DNA from: Schistocephalus solidus | Lineage: Eukaryota; Platyhelminthes; Cestoda; Diphyllobothriidea; Diphyllobothriidae | Assembly: GCA_017591395.1 (NCBI GenBank) | Contig: WEDG01005252.1 | Location: forward strand, 1 to 64,000 | DNA length: 64,000 bases | Direction of reading: 5' to 3' | Shown: in pieces, positions 33,205 to 43,803 of the stretch | Layout: each line of letters starts with the position of its first letter | How positions within the stretch are numbered: position 1 is the first letter of the stretch | Made by a program: the position numbers and the translations under genes | Notes under the pieces: model-generated | The model's database searches: none | What the model was told of the DNA's origin: nothing | The model's input: only the letters and a program-made list of their open reading frames with translations

Positions 33205-34400
33205 TCGATTTCGACGAGGTCCACCGTATGCTCCACACCAGGTGGTGCAGGGACGGTGACTTGCGCGTGAATTAGTTTTAAGTGATAGTAGCCTTGCGCT
33301 GCATCTACCGCACTTTCTCCTCCTCCCCAACCTGAGCCCAGTGTCAAGACAGAGTCAAGAAAGACCGGAGGCGGGAGAGGACGCAGGTGGCTGGCGCGGC
33401 CGGAGTTGCCCCTGGGCGTGCCACCACACCTGGCTCGGATCCAACGGAGTGGGAGTGCCATAAAGGCCACATTAAGAAGGAGCCATTGCAACCTGACTCT
33501 CAGTCCGCCAGTCAGCCACTCCACACAAAAACCACATTGGGCTGACCACGCGGTCCGAGTTATCCCGTCAGTTGGCAACCTTCCAAGCCACGGCATTTAG
33601 CGCACCGTGATAGTTTTAAGCGCGTCAGATTGTTTATAGTGAGGAACATGCGCTGAGCTGTCGACCTTTCTCTCTCCCCCACCCCAACAATCAGACCCCT
33701 GTCCGAGCCGGTCAGTTGTCTGATGCGGAAGCGGGCGCAGCTGCTGGTGACCTCGTCTACGTGTACTACGTACACGACCTGGCCCCCCAAACACGAGCAA
33801 CAGGATTTCACACAACAGGGGGTTGAACGGCTTACATCTCACATGTGGAAGATAGACAGAGGTCACGTTAAGAAGGAGCCATCGCAGCCTGACTCTCAGA
33901 CCACCAGTCAGCCACTCCACACAACACACATTGGGCTGACCACGCGGTCCGAGTTATCCCGTCAGTTGGCAACCTTCCAAGCCACGGCTTTTAGCGCACC
34001 GTGATAGTTTTAAGCGCGTCAGATTGTTTATAGTGAGGAACATGCGCTGAGCTGTCGACCTCACTCTCTTCCCCACCCCACCATCAGACACTGTCCGAGC
34101 CGGTCAGTTGCCTGATGTGGGAGTGGGCGCATTGGCTGATGGATCGGCGTACCCGTCTTCGCGCGCCACAGTACGACCTGGCCCCCATAACGCACACACC
34201 AGGATTCACAAACTCAGGGGATATGGAGGAGCCATCGCCGTCTGACTCCCAGTCCACTGGTCAGCCACTCGGCAAACACAGCACACACTGAGCCGACGGC
34301 GTGGTCTGGTGGAAGCGTCAGATTGGCAGACTTCTCAGCCACGGTTTCTAGGAAACCGTGATATACTCTGGTAAAATGGTGATTGTGAGGGCGTTGTCGA
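33205..34400 (+). repeat. Dispersed/tandem repeat AB, copies 1-3
   Basis: Module A (33212-33440, containing TGATAGTAGCCTTGCGCTGC) is followed by module B (33476-33830, containing GTCAGTTGGCAACCTTCCAA). Module B recurs at 33874-34215 and, diverged, from 34225, so B is a short tandem array of about 350-400 bp units. A and B recur in the same order at 36150-37215. The open frames on either strand here (up to 150 codons) are frame shadows of this C+T-rich repeat. Its class is unknown to me. Confidence 0.8.
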
Positions 34401-34434
34401 TGTATTGGTGTAGGTAGTGTGCGCTGATGTAGCT

Positions 34435-36110
34435 TTAGCCTCCGGTGGTTTACCGGAGGTTGTCGTGGAGGCGCATGTGTCCTAATAGGCCCATGCGGTG
34501 TGTAAATGTGCGGGAGCAGTGAGGGCAGTGAAGGCGGGCGCGTCGACTGTATGTCGGAGCCCCCGGCACTGGTTCACCAGCCTACGTGCGATTGATTCGC
34601 AGGTGACCGACCAGGCCGATGCGTGAGTTGAAGTTGCGGGCGCAGTGTGGGCAGGAGAAATCGGTAGAGGCTGGGAGGATGTCATTCATGGTAGTGGGGG
34701 TGGCAGGGGCGCTAAGAATGGCAGGAGCGGAGGGTGTGCATGGTGTATCGGTGTTGTCGGCATTGTGGTGAATTCCACTGTCATGGATGCGCATGTGACC
34801 GAATAGGCTCATACGATGAGTGAATGCGCGAGGACAGTGAGGGCAGTGGAGGCGACGATCTCTGCTGTGTGATGGTGCCCCCAGGCACTGGCTCACCGGT
34901 CTCTGTACGATGTATTCGCAAGTGACCGATCAGGCCGATGCGTGAGGTGAATGTGCGGAGGCATTGAGTACAGCTTAGGAGAGATTCCCCATCGCTGATG
35001 GTGGTGGTGGTGGTAGTGAAGGCGAAGGCGGTGGTGGTTGCGGTGGTGGGGGTAACAGGCGATGAGAAGATGGATGTGGTCTCTATGATGGTGTGAGTAA
35101 TGGAATTGATGACAGGAATGAGGGTGGGGGGAGTCAGAAGGAGGGTTGGCAGAATTTGACGTAGAAATTGGAATTGTCGGATTGTTGGTGCATTGCGTCC
35201 GAAGATGTCCAACCAGGCCGATTCGCGCGCGGAAGATGCGTTGACAGCGCGGGCATGTTGGCAGGGCCTGGGCATTGGCGGTTGGTCCGGGGCGCTGGTG
35301 ACTTTCGTGCCTCTCTTTTGGCCTTGGCGGCGGCGATCCGGTTGGCCTCATATATTGCTGAACCAGTCTTCTCTCTGATCTTCTCCATGCCAGTCTATCC
35401 TGGGCGAGGTCCTCCTAGGTCGCCGAGTTGATTTGCAGTTGCTTCAGCGATTTCTTCAAAGTGTCCTTGTAGCGTCATTTTTGACCTCCAGGCCGGCGAG
35501 AACCCGTAGCGACATCTCCGTAGAAAATTCGTTTGGGTAGTCGCTCGTCGTCCATTCTTACCAGGTGGCCGCTCCATCGCAGATGCACATGCCTCAGCAT
35601 GGCATGGATGCTGAGGATTCCAGTCCGCTCCAGGACTTCCGTGTCCGGGATCCTGTCTTGCCATCTCAGCTTCAGTATTCTGCGGAGGCAGCTGAGATGA
35701 AAGTGATTCAGCTTCCTGGCTTGGTTCGAGTAGACGGTCCAGGTTTCCACTCCGTAAAGGAGTGTCGTCAAGACGACGGCCTTGTACATCTTCAGTTTGG
35801 TGTTCAGGTGAATACCGTGGCGATTCCACACGGAGGCCTGCAGCCGGCCGAAGGCCTGAGTAGCTTTGGAGATCAATTGGGCAACCTCGTCATCGATTCT
35901 CGTGTTGCGCGACATCGTGCTTCCTAGATAAGCGAAGGTTTCCACGTTTTTGAGTTGAGCACCGTTGACATTGATTCGAGGAGCATTGTATTCCGCGCTG
36001 GGTGGCAGCTGGTGCATGACAACCGTTTTGGCTGTACTGATTGTTAATCCAAAATCGGCGCAGCCTTCGGCGAAGAGGTCCAGAGGCGAGCTTCCGGTGC
36101 CGTAGCTAAC
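34435..36110 (-). mobile_element. 5'-truncated RTE-type retrotransposon, C-terminal half
   Basis: On the minus strand from 36110: [20 protein letters not shown] (end of RT palm), [99 protein letters not shown], then in shifted frames YEANRIAAAKAKREARKS, then zinc-finger modules down to about 34440. All sequence 5' of the palm is missing. The truncation point abuts repeat module A at about 36110-36150. There are frameshifts near 35480 and 35390. It is the same family as the plus-strand copy at 60330-64000. Confidence 0.9.
34440..35290 (-). pseudogene. Zinc-finger tail of the RTE element (five modules)
   Basis: In order on the minus strand I can read five finger-like modules across frames. (1) CPRCQRIFRARIGLVGHL, ending in RTQC; (2) CTQCLRTFTSRIGLIGHLRI, ending in H; (3) CPHCPRAFTHRMSLFGHMRI, ending in H; (4) CPHCARNFNSRIGLVGHLRI, ending in N; (5) CPHCSRTFTHRMGLLGHMRL, ending in H. 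Modules alternate between a SRIGLxGHLR type and a THRMxLxGHMR type, pointing to growth by duplication of a two-finger unit. Module 4 has Asn where the last His is expected. Linkers are Thr/Pro/Ser-rich. Presumably nucleic-acid binding. Confidence 0.75.
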
Positions 36111-36149
36111 AAAAACTGAACTGTCCCGCTGATCGTGCCAACAATTCCT

Positions 36150-37215
36150 ACGTGGTCCACCGTGTGCTCCACAGCATGGTGGTGTCGAGACAGTGACTTG
36201 TGCGTGGATTAGTTTTAAGTTATTGTAGACTTGCGCTGCATCCATCGCACTCTCTCTTCCCTCACCCACCGGCACCCGGCGTCAAGACAAAGTCAAGAAG
36301 ACTGAAGGTGAGATCGGGCGCAAGTAGCTGGCGCGACCGGAGCCACCCCTGAGCGTGCCACCACATCTGGCTCGGATCCCACTCAATCGGGAGCCACTGC
36401 AGCCTGACTCTCAGTCCACCAATCAGCCATTCCACAAACACCGTTGGTGAACGCTCACCAATCGTTAACAGAACTTACTCGCCCCGTTCTGCCTTGTGCC
36501 TCATGCTCGAGCCCCACCAGCAGTCTCACAGTGGCTAGTAGTAGTAGTTGTAGTAGAGGCAGAGTTATGGGGCTGAAAAAGACAAGGAAGGCTGGAGTTG
36601 CCCTTTTCTGGCTCCTTAGCCGTCATAATCCAGTAATACCCAAACCCAGAAGGTGCCTCAACTGGGACTCGAACCCGCGACCTGTTGATCAGAAGTCAAA
36701 CGCTCTAAACCTTAAGCGGGGCAAGTTAGTTCTGTTAGCGATCGGTGAGCATTCGTCAACGAATGTCAATATTTCCGATCTAAGCCGGCGGGGTAACGAG
36801 CCTGTGGATCAATGGTTAGAGCATTGAACTTCCGATCAAAAGGGTCCGGGTTCGAGCCTCGGGTGGTGCCCCACCTGGGGATGGGTATGACTGACTGTTG
36901 ACGGCTAATGAGCCATAAATTGTCATTCTAGTCTCCCTCGTCTTTGCCGACATTTTTGATCTGCCTCTACACACTGGGCTGACCGCGTGGCCCGAGTTAA
37001 CCCGTCAGTTGGCAACCCTCCAAGCCACGGCCTTTAGCGCACCGTGATAGCTACAAGCGCGTCCACTTGTGTATAATGAGAAAAATTGTCGACCTCACTC
37101 TCTATTCCCATTCCCAGGCCCTGACCACCGTCTGGTCCGGTCAGTGGACTGTTGTCGCACTACCTGGCCCCACAGACGTGCCAGGTTTTCCACAGGACAA
37201 AGGGAGTGGCTCACC
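36150..37215 (+). repeat. Dispersed repeat AB, copy 4, split by a SINE pair
   Basis: Module A (36150-36385) and the start of module B match 33212-33500. Module B is interrupted at about 36440 and resumes at about 36965 (GGGCTGACCGCGTGG), continuing to about 37210. The 525-bp interruption is the inverted SINE pair described next, so those SINEs are younger than this repeat copy. Confidence 0.75.
36445..36960. repeat. Inverted pair of SINE S-related copies
   Basis: The minus-strand copy (36445-36757) has a B box as CTGGGACTCGAACC and a tRNA-like arm, with a hammerhead core degraded to GATTATGA. The plus-strand copy (about 36745-36960) has GTGGATCAATGGTTAGAGC, GGGTTCGAGCCTC and a core degraded to CTGTTGA ... 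ATAAA. The pair shares the GATCGGTGAGC leader in the middle, head to head. This is a subfamily distinct from the 31551 array. Confidence 0.75.
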
Positions 37216-38599
37216 CATCTTGTGATATCGCGTTCGTTGTTTGCTGAATAAAACGGAGAAGGAGAGGCAAATTCACGGACCGAATAGTATTCCTACTGAA
37301 GTTTCGGAAACCTCGCCAGTTCCACCATTAATGTAGCGAGATATATGTTCCTGCTGGTCTGGATTTCAACATGCCATGTGATAACCATGCTGGACGTGTT
37401 AACTTCAACCTACCCCATTATGCTGACTAGATCTGACCTTTCCTAGGTTGACCGCTGGTGTGCTCGCGTGACCTTCGTCTCCTCTGCGGTCATCGTGTTT
37501 GTAGCCAAGTTAGCAGACCTGATGACCCTTCCGCCCCCATCGTCGGCCTGCGGACTGATCAGCCATGCACTTTGCTTTGCGCCTTGAGATATCGCTCCAG
37601 CCTGGTCACTAGGCCTCCGACTAACCCCTCATTTTGTCCGCGGGCATAGCCAGTTGGTTCCGCGTAACTTCGCTCGCATGTCGTACTGTTCCTCTACAAA
37701 TCCATTTATGCTTTTTTCGTAACACTTAGTGGGTGGGATGCAAATGCAGGGTTCTTTTAGGTGTAGCAGTCAATGAACAATTTTCAAGCACCAGTCCGAT
37801 CATCTTCTCATTGACTCCGCCAATCAGCCTCGCTTTCTCGAAGGTGAACTTTTGGTTTAGCTAAGCTATGTGGCCATAACAGACACAGCTTATTGTCGTG
37901 GTTAATTGCAAGTCGTGATCGTAAAATCTTGTGCCAAAACGTTTGCCCATTTTACTGACATAGTTTGTATTCAAATGTTTGATCATCCTTGATTGTTCTG
38001 GTACTGGTAGCCGATCCTTGGGCCTCACGGTTGCTGATTCCTGTTTATGATGCACGTCAACCACAAAAAGCCTCAAGATTTTGCTTATTCGCTTCGTAAA
38101 CGTTGTTACGTAGGGACTCGGGTTTCCGAACTTCGACTTTTCTCCACTTGACTTTACAAAAATGGCTTCTTGAGGCATTTGCGAGGAAGGAAATTCGGAG
38201 AACTGTGAACTTTTGATAGGGCTTGGAGGCACATCATTTCCGCCTTCTTCCCATGGCTATCATCGCAGTGTGTCCAGAGCAAAAGATTGAGAGAGAGAGA
38301 GAGAGAGATAGCTACGCTTTATTTTAAAACTAAATTTCCAAAACCTTCAGCAAAAAATGTCCTCCATTCACTGTGAATAAGGTTGGGCACACAAACCACA
38401 CAACACCGTAAGATCACAAACGAATGGCCGAAGAATGCATATATTGACATCATGAAGAATCGTCCTTGAATGTGCCTCAAAACTATCGATCAAATTGGAC
38501 TTCTTTCAAAACGGTGATGGCCTCATTCGTGTTGTTCGAATAAACAAATAGGGTTAAAATTTGGTATATAATGGGTGAAATAGGCCAACCGACGCACAT
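37216..38599. other. No gene recognised; (GA)n at 38289-38308
   Basis: Short open frames only. A pure (GA)10 run lies at 38289-38308. I see no domain or splice structure I can defend. Confidence 0.45.
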
Positions 38600-39260
38600 A
38601 TAAGCGGATTCATATGCGAATGGAGAGGAGAAAAGATGGTGGCTCAATTGCCAAAAGCCCACACAATGGAAGACGGATATCGTATCGCTGCCCGCCAACG
38701 GGGCCTCTTGACGGTCGTCATAAAGAGGGCCCAGCACCCAACGAAACGACAAAATCTATGGGTATACAAGGAGGCTTATGCGTCATCAACTGCGAGCAAC
38801 TGCGGAAACAGCATAAACGAGAAGGTAGACAAGTTGACGAAGGCGGAAGTACTCACGAGAAGGGAAGTGCTAAACAGAGGTCACTGCTACCGCAATGGCG
38901 TACTTTTATGGCCTGACAGACTTTACAGACCAGGAGTGCCCCTACGTAGTAGGCCAACATTTTGAATTTCAGCGTGCCTGTACCAGCTGCCTTTTACGTT
39001 CTCGCAAATTCAGAATGCGGGGCAGTCGACTGAAGAGTTTTTGACAAGCATCAACATCTAGCTGTAAAGGTGGAGGAGGTGATAGCTTTACCTGACGTTA
39101 TATCCTTGTTCACCTCTATCCAATCGACCTGGTTATCCACAATATTGAGGACCTGGGCAGAAGCTGAAATGTGTCTACATGATCGTGCTTTTATAGCTGT
39201 CTTTTAAGACTTTCTTCATATTCAAAGGCCAGTTTTACGTTCAAAAAGGAGGCACACCAA
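38600..39260 (+). pseudogene. Penelope-like element RT relic
   Basis: The first part (38636-38960) reads VDKLTKAEV ... YRPGVPLRSRPTF in one frame and FYGLTDFTDQECPYV in another, matching the FYGLPKxHKPGxPLRPIV block of Penelope-like RTs. The second part (about 39098-39250) reads DVISLFTSI (the DVxSLFTSIP block), then DRAFIA. In a shifted frame it gives LRLSSYSKASFTF-like sequence before the usual GTPMGSP block, which is lost. Stops and frameshifts are numerous. It lies in the last intron of the host gene, same strand. Confidence 0.6.
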
Positions 39261-40385
39261 AAACACGATGAAAAAATATTTTGAGAAGAAATTAACGACA
39301 CTGAAACCCTTGATCCCACAGAAGTTTGGGCCGTTCAATACTGAAATCACCCAATTTCTGCATTCAAAAAACGCGTGTTTTCCAGACAGTTTCTTATTAT
39401 AAAAGCCATGTCCTTGGTATTTTGAAGTGTATCCTTATAAAAATCAGGTGGATTTTTATTTGCTTTTGGAGAGTTTTATTTTGTCTGTTTGCAAAACAGT
39501 TGTTTGATGAATGTCAAACAATATTATAAATAGCGTCCTCTAGAAATGCAGGCCAATTTTCTGTCTATAATTGCTCGAGGTTTAACCAGGCCAGAGTGCT
39601 TAGTGTCAGGCTACTAACCCTTCAGCAACTATTTTTCGGTTTTGCAACCTATGAGGGGAAAGGGCGGGAAGGTGTTAATAGCTTTTGCTATATATTGTAC
39701 TATCCTGCTGTAATACCAAAAAATTCCTTAAAAGCGGTACTACATCAAAACTTCGCCTTTTTATTAGTAGTAGCCCATAAACTCTGGAAGTGACAAACAG
39801 CACAATTTTTCCGAAGACGCCGAAAATGCTGCTTTTGGTTTCGGCTGCTCTGCTGACGGTTGAGGCTGTGAATGCATAAATATACATAAAAGGGCATAGC
39901 TGTGTGTGGAATTTTACATGCAACCGGGAGTGAATAAGTTCATGTATGTAGGGTCCCTTAGGACATTCCGCAAACCGTCTCATACAACATCCAAACTAAC
40001 AGCCAGAGTTGCTGGTATTGGCCCGAAATTAGCTAAATAGAAACGGTTAGAGGAATTCAAACTAAACGTGGCCTCAAATAAGAGTCCCTAGTTAGAAGTG
40101 AAATCTGCATTAGGAGAGACTGTTTGTAGCAGATGTTCCTTTTGATAAATAGCCCTTAAATACAAATATATAGACGATGCCAAGGCATTGAGAATAGTAC
40201 GAGTTATAAAAGACGAGACTGTGATGAGCCAATTTCGCGTTTTCCATGAGTTGCTACTTGCATACACCATTTCAAAGCCCCTTAATATATTACAATACCT
40301 TATTAACTCTTAAGGAAAGCCGTGTAAGGATAAAAGTAATGATAAAAGAATTTTTGACTTTGGTAACTTTATGATGTCAGATATG

Positions 40386-40465
40386 AGCACGTAGTCCTCA
40401 GTTTATTTTCGCTAAGAAAGAGCCGACAATACATCTATTGCTGAAGTGGTTCAAAAAATTAAGCT
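40386..40465. repeat. 80-bp direct repeat, copy 1 (Penelope-associated)
   Basis: TAGTCCTCAGTTTATT ... CGCTAAGAAAGAGCCG ... ATACATCTATTG matches 42164-42242 in the same orientation with about ten differences. Copy 2 lies just 3' of the Penelope-like coding region at 42490, so this is probably a terminal or untranslated part of that family and copy 1 a solo remnant. Confidence 0.6.
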
Positions 40466-41553
40466 CGATTTTTGGGCCTCATTGCCATATTTCTTGTGTG
40501 CAGATGCCTTCAAAACCGCGTTTAAACGAAAAAGCCACATATTTTACGGAAGATATAGTCATTAGTTGAGATAGTTGAACGGTAAAAGTTTCCGACTATT
40601 TAATTTTCATTGCAATTATAAACCTAGTAGAAACACGGTTAACCCTTCAAATGTTATTTTAAACTGACTTCCATGGGTAAACATTTCATCTGTACCTATG
40701 CATATGTGTTAGAAAATCTAGTGCGTCGAAAATTTAAAAAAACTAACAGATTGCTTGTCATCTATTCAGAGGGCAGCTACAGTAGATTGCCTAACTCATG
40801 AAATGTCGGGACCGAAATTTGAGGTGGTAGCATGGCACACACATTTAATGGCATTATTTTTGTTCGTTGGATTGAATTGATGCGCTTTGTTTTGCTTTAT
40901 TCACTCGTACTTTTTACATGGATAGGCATCCCGTACATTTAAAATGTCAGTTTAATTAGCTCATCCGATTTTTTACGTTTTCGGAATTTGCCACTTTTCT
41001 AAAAAAATAAATATTGCTTAACAAGGTTATATTATTTTTTAAACCGCAACATGAGTTCTTTTTTAAGGACGGTCACTTCTTTTCTGCTGTAACGTTGATA
41101 GGGCAGATACTATATGTCACTGTCATCAACTTCTACCCAGCGGTAGTTAGATAATTAAATATATGCCTAAAGATAAATGGCGTTATAGACCTGAATTTGA
41201 GTTTGGTTTCCTCACTACTTCTCTACAGTTCTAAGCAGAAAATTTGAAATCGGAAAAAACCAATTCTTTTCCTCGGAATTTTTTTTACTCTCAGCAACTG
41301 ACTGAGACCTGACATTCACTGTGTAGCACCATTGCTACCCTCAATGTTAATAGGCATTCCTTGCTGCTAGCCCTATCTGAGTACATACCAGCCTGTTTTT
41401 TTTCATATACATTACTTCTTTTTGACAAGAAACAATATGCGTGGCCGTACTTTTCGAATTCTCCCAATCACTTCGCCTCAATTATATGAAGTGAAACTGT
41501 GACCAGACAAAGACACTGTTCATAGACTCCGTACCATTAACTTCACGTTATAG

Positions 41554-41811
41554 GAGGAGGCAGAAGCCCATGAACGCAAGCTTGCTGAAATGGAAACCAA
41601 AAGGATCCAATCTTTGATATTGACTGGGGTCCTAGATGCCTCTGCACTCAAACAACAAAGGTTTACGGATGCTGATCGCATTGAGAAACCTCCCAATTAT
41701 CCTGTCACCATCAAGTCCCGCAGCGAGGATGAAAGTCATCTCGATTTCCGGCGGTACACAAGGAATCCAACGGCAGCCAGATATAACGCTCTACATGTAA
41801 AGCAGCGTTGA
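41554..41811 (+). CDS. Last exon of the unrecognised host gene
   Basis: Acceptor TTCACGTTATAG, then 85 codons and TGA in phase with exon 6. It begins EEAEAHERKLAEMETKRIQS, continuing the charged helix, then ILTGVLDASALKQQRFTDAD and a basic end (FRRYTRNPTAARYN ... KQR). It is intact over its length. An AATAAA at 42081-42086, about 270 bases past the stop, is a possible polyadenylation signal. Confidence 0.75.
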   Translation, partial: EEAEAHERKLAEMETKRIQSLILTGVLDASALKQQRFTDADRIEKPPNYPVTIKSRSEDESHLDFRRYTRNPTAARYNALHVKQR

Positions 41812-42080
41812 CCATTTCTCTCTGTCTCTCAGAAATGTTTTGTTGGAGTTTCGATGGATGTTTCACTTTTGTGTTGTCAACTGCAGTGAAGTTTTGTTTG
41901 TTCAATTTTACCGCTAATTACCTCTTTACTTTAAATTTCAGTGGGAAGTTTACCTGGACCTAAGTTTAATTGATAGGCCTTTTATTAGGAAAACCAAATC
42001 TTCTAGTTTGAACGTGCTGCAAAAAATTCAGTGTAACACAATTGTCCAAAATTGAAATAAGTCATCCCCTATTGCTAGGT

Positions 42081-42086
42081 AATAAA
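42081..42086 (+). promoter_or_regulatory. Possible polyadenylation signal of the host gene
   Basis: AATAAA about 270 bases downstream of the stop at 41811. The hexamer is common by chance in AT-rich DNA, so this is only suggestive. Confidence 0.25.
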
Positions 42087-42163
42087 TAGTGACTAGTTAA
42101 GCTGGGTGAACTAATTTCTAACGAAGATGTAGCGAGAACTTACTTTTAACACAGATGCGTTTC

Positions 42164-42242
42164 GAGCACATAGTCCTCAGTTTATTCTCGCTAAGAAAGA
42201 GCCGGTCATACATCTATTGATGAAGTAATTCACAAAATTATT
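42164..42242. repeat. 80-bp direct repeat, copy 2 (Penelope-associated)
   Basis: Matches 40386-40465. It lies 250 bases beyond the GIY-YIG end of the minus-strand Penelope-like element, where its 3' terminal region would be. Confidence 0.6.
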
Positions 42243-42503
42243 CTCGACCGACCTTTAAATATGATCGACAACTGCAAGGAGAGCTGGGTGAAGGCTGAGC
42301 GCGGAGGTGGACAGTTCTTAAAGCTCCAAAGAATGGCGGTGGTGCCTTTTAAGCAATTACAAGGTTCAGACAACCAGGCGGATCGCGTATGAATGGCAGC
42401 GAATATGTGAGCCCAGATTCTTGTTGTAACGAAGAATAACGCGAGATCACTGGGACAGTATGTGTAGTGGTCGGAGCTTTCGCTCTTGTGCAGGAGGCCA
42501 CCA

Positions 42504-43076
42504 TCAGTGAATGTGCGCAAGCAACGACAAACAAGCGGTTTTTGTAGTCCGACCAAGAGGGAGGGGGGAGGTCGCATTCGTGATAAGGCTGAGTCTGCGC
42601 CGTCTCACGGCGGCTGGCGACCTTGGATGGGAACTGGGCTGCGCCTCTCGGCCGCGCGAACGAGACGCGTGAAAGCAGGGGAGTACGTCAACGTGTCTGT
42701 TGATAGAGTTCGTGTCAGACACCCAGGCTTCCAGCAGTTCCCGCCCCGTCTTATTGCTGGCTCGCGCCGTTATCCGCGTGCTCTCGTAGTTAAGTGCGTG
42801 GCCTTCCTCCAGCGTGTGGATAGCAATCTGAGACAGTGGGTCGCCTCTGCGCACATCCCATTTGCGCTCCATTATCCGCGAGCTAAGTCCTCGTCCGGTC
42901 TGCCCTGTATAATGGCGAGAACATTCACGACAAGGTATTTGATAATTGACCCCAGATTGCTCACCTACATCCAGTCGATCCTTCATTTGAATCATTCGGA
43001 TAAGCATGGTAGCTGTCGGACGATGGGCAATACCCAAGCCAAACTCTGCAGCAATACGTTCCGTTGCTTCTGACAC
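42504..43076 (-). pseudogene. GIY-YIG endonuclease domain of the Penelope-like element
   Basis: The open frame reads IAHRPTATMLIRMIQMKDRL, then VNYQIPCRECSRHYTGQTGR, where the CxxC and the YTGQTGR block are the Penelope form of the GIY-YIG signature. SSRIMERKWDVRRGDPLSQI and AIHTLEEGHALNYESTRI follow with the conserved H...GH spacing, then RELLEAWVSDTNSINRHVD (the E-A-W block). This is the complete C-terminal domain. The frame then runs on into non-conserved sequence. Such enzymes nick target DNA during insertion. Confidence 0.88.
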
Positions 43077-43800
43077 ATTCTTTATACATGGTAGAGGGTG
43101 TCAGTGTTGGAGGCTCTCCTCTGTTTGTTCTACGTGGACGCCTACGGAGACAGCAGCTGACGAAGCTCGTCCGGTATCTATTTCTGGCCAGTTGGTCCCA
43201 AAGGTGCCGTAGTTCTCGTGCTCGTTTCTCAGATTCACTGCAATGCGTTTTTACTCTTTGGAAGAGTGCTTTAACACAACCGCTGGTTGCTGTGATAGCT
43301 GAGAACCTGGCTTGTGTTTGTCGTCTTTCTATACACCGTGGTGCTAAGTACTCCATGGACTCTGCGTGTGACGAGGATGTCAAGGAAAGGCAAGTGTACG
43401 GCATTCTCTTCTTCCCTTGTGAAGTGAATGTCGGGTAAGATGCCGTTAAGCAGATCTTGGAAGTCTGCTTTTCGAACGTGTCGACGACGTATCGGCGCCA
43501 AAACGCAGCTTCGTAGTGACTGAAGGCAACCTTTTCCAGTTCTTGCAAGACCAGTTCTTCACATAGACTGGATATTGGGGAGCGCGTCGGTGTGCCTTTG
43601 GTTTGCGCGTATGTTCAACCATTGGAAGATGAAAAAGGTTCGTTGGCAGAAGGCAAATAGTTGCATTAAGTCGAGCCGTTTCCGTAGAACATCGCGTGCC
43701 AGGTTCGGTGGAATAGAGGTACACCATGAAACCACATCTAATGATACCATGATTTGATCAGGTCGAAAAGTATTTTTCCTTATGGCGGCCATAAATTGGG
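43077..43800 (-). pseudogene. RT of the Penelope-like element (frameshifted)
   Basis: From 43792 the frame reads FRPDQIMVSLDVVSWCTSIP (motif A; SLFTSIP expected) and LARDVLRKRLDL. After a frameshift ELEKVAFSHYEAAFWRRYVV, then DTF: the family has YVDDT, so the first catalytic aspartate is Val here. After another shift comes ILPDIHFTREEENAVHLPFL, then DILVTRR and STTVYRKTTNTSQVLSYHSN, the standard sequence just after the palm. At least two frameshifts plus the catalytic substitution make it inactive. Confidence 0.85.
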
Positions 43801-43803
43801 AGG

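Larger units (their letters stand above)
16902..41811 (+). other. Probable host gene, at least seven exons, product not recognised
   Basis: Seven plus-strand segments with acceptor AG, open frame and donor GT can be chained: 16902-16990, 21092-21233, 24609-24679, 27148-27250, 27329-27533, 30170-30290, 41554-41811. The six junctions have phases 0, 1, 0, 1, 2, 0, and every one matches. The joined product is about 328 residues, open at its N-terminus. It has a Ser/Asp/Glu-rich middle (ADSLSSLSDNSGEGSD), a charged helical region with heptad-like Glu/Lys/Leu (VNAELEEKLEEGAVAQSI, AAMKELQLALEKEAE, AHERKLAEMETKRIQSL) and a basic C-terminus. The helical region suggests a coiled coil. No signal peptide or membrane segment is visible. 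I do not recognise the family. The last four exons are the surest and the first three less so. The introns (up to 11.3 kb) are full of mobile elements, none of which interrupts an exon. Confidence 0.65.
42490..43800 (-). mobile_element. Penelope-like retroelement, RT plus GIY-YIG endonuclease, inactivated
   Basis: On the minus strand the order is RT motifs (43800-43270), a connecting region, then a GIY-YIG endonuclease (43076-42504). This is the defining architecture of endonuclease-bearing Penelope-like elements, which differ from LTR and non-LTR retrotransposons. The RT is spread over three frames and the endonuclease lies in one open frame. A partial copy of the same family on the plus strand abuts it at 43804. 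Confidence 0.9.

Noticed and set aside
33121..33929. Overlapping open frames up to 150 codons on both strands.
   Set aside because: They coincide with repeat modules A and B, have biased composition from C+T-rich DNA and show no domain.
42164..42242. A hammerhead-like string on the minus strand near the Penelope-like end: CUGAGGA ... GAAAC.
   Set aside because: Only a GAG/CUC pairing can be drawn between the core halves, it does not sit where stem II should, and the related copy at 40386-40465 lacks GAAA.
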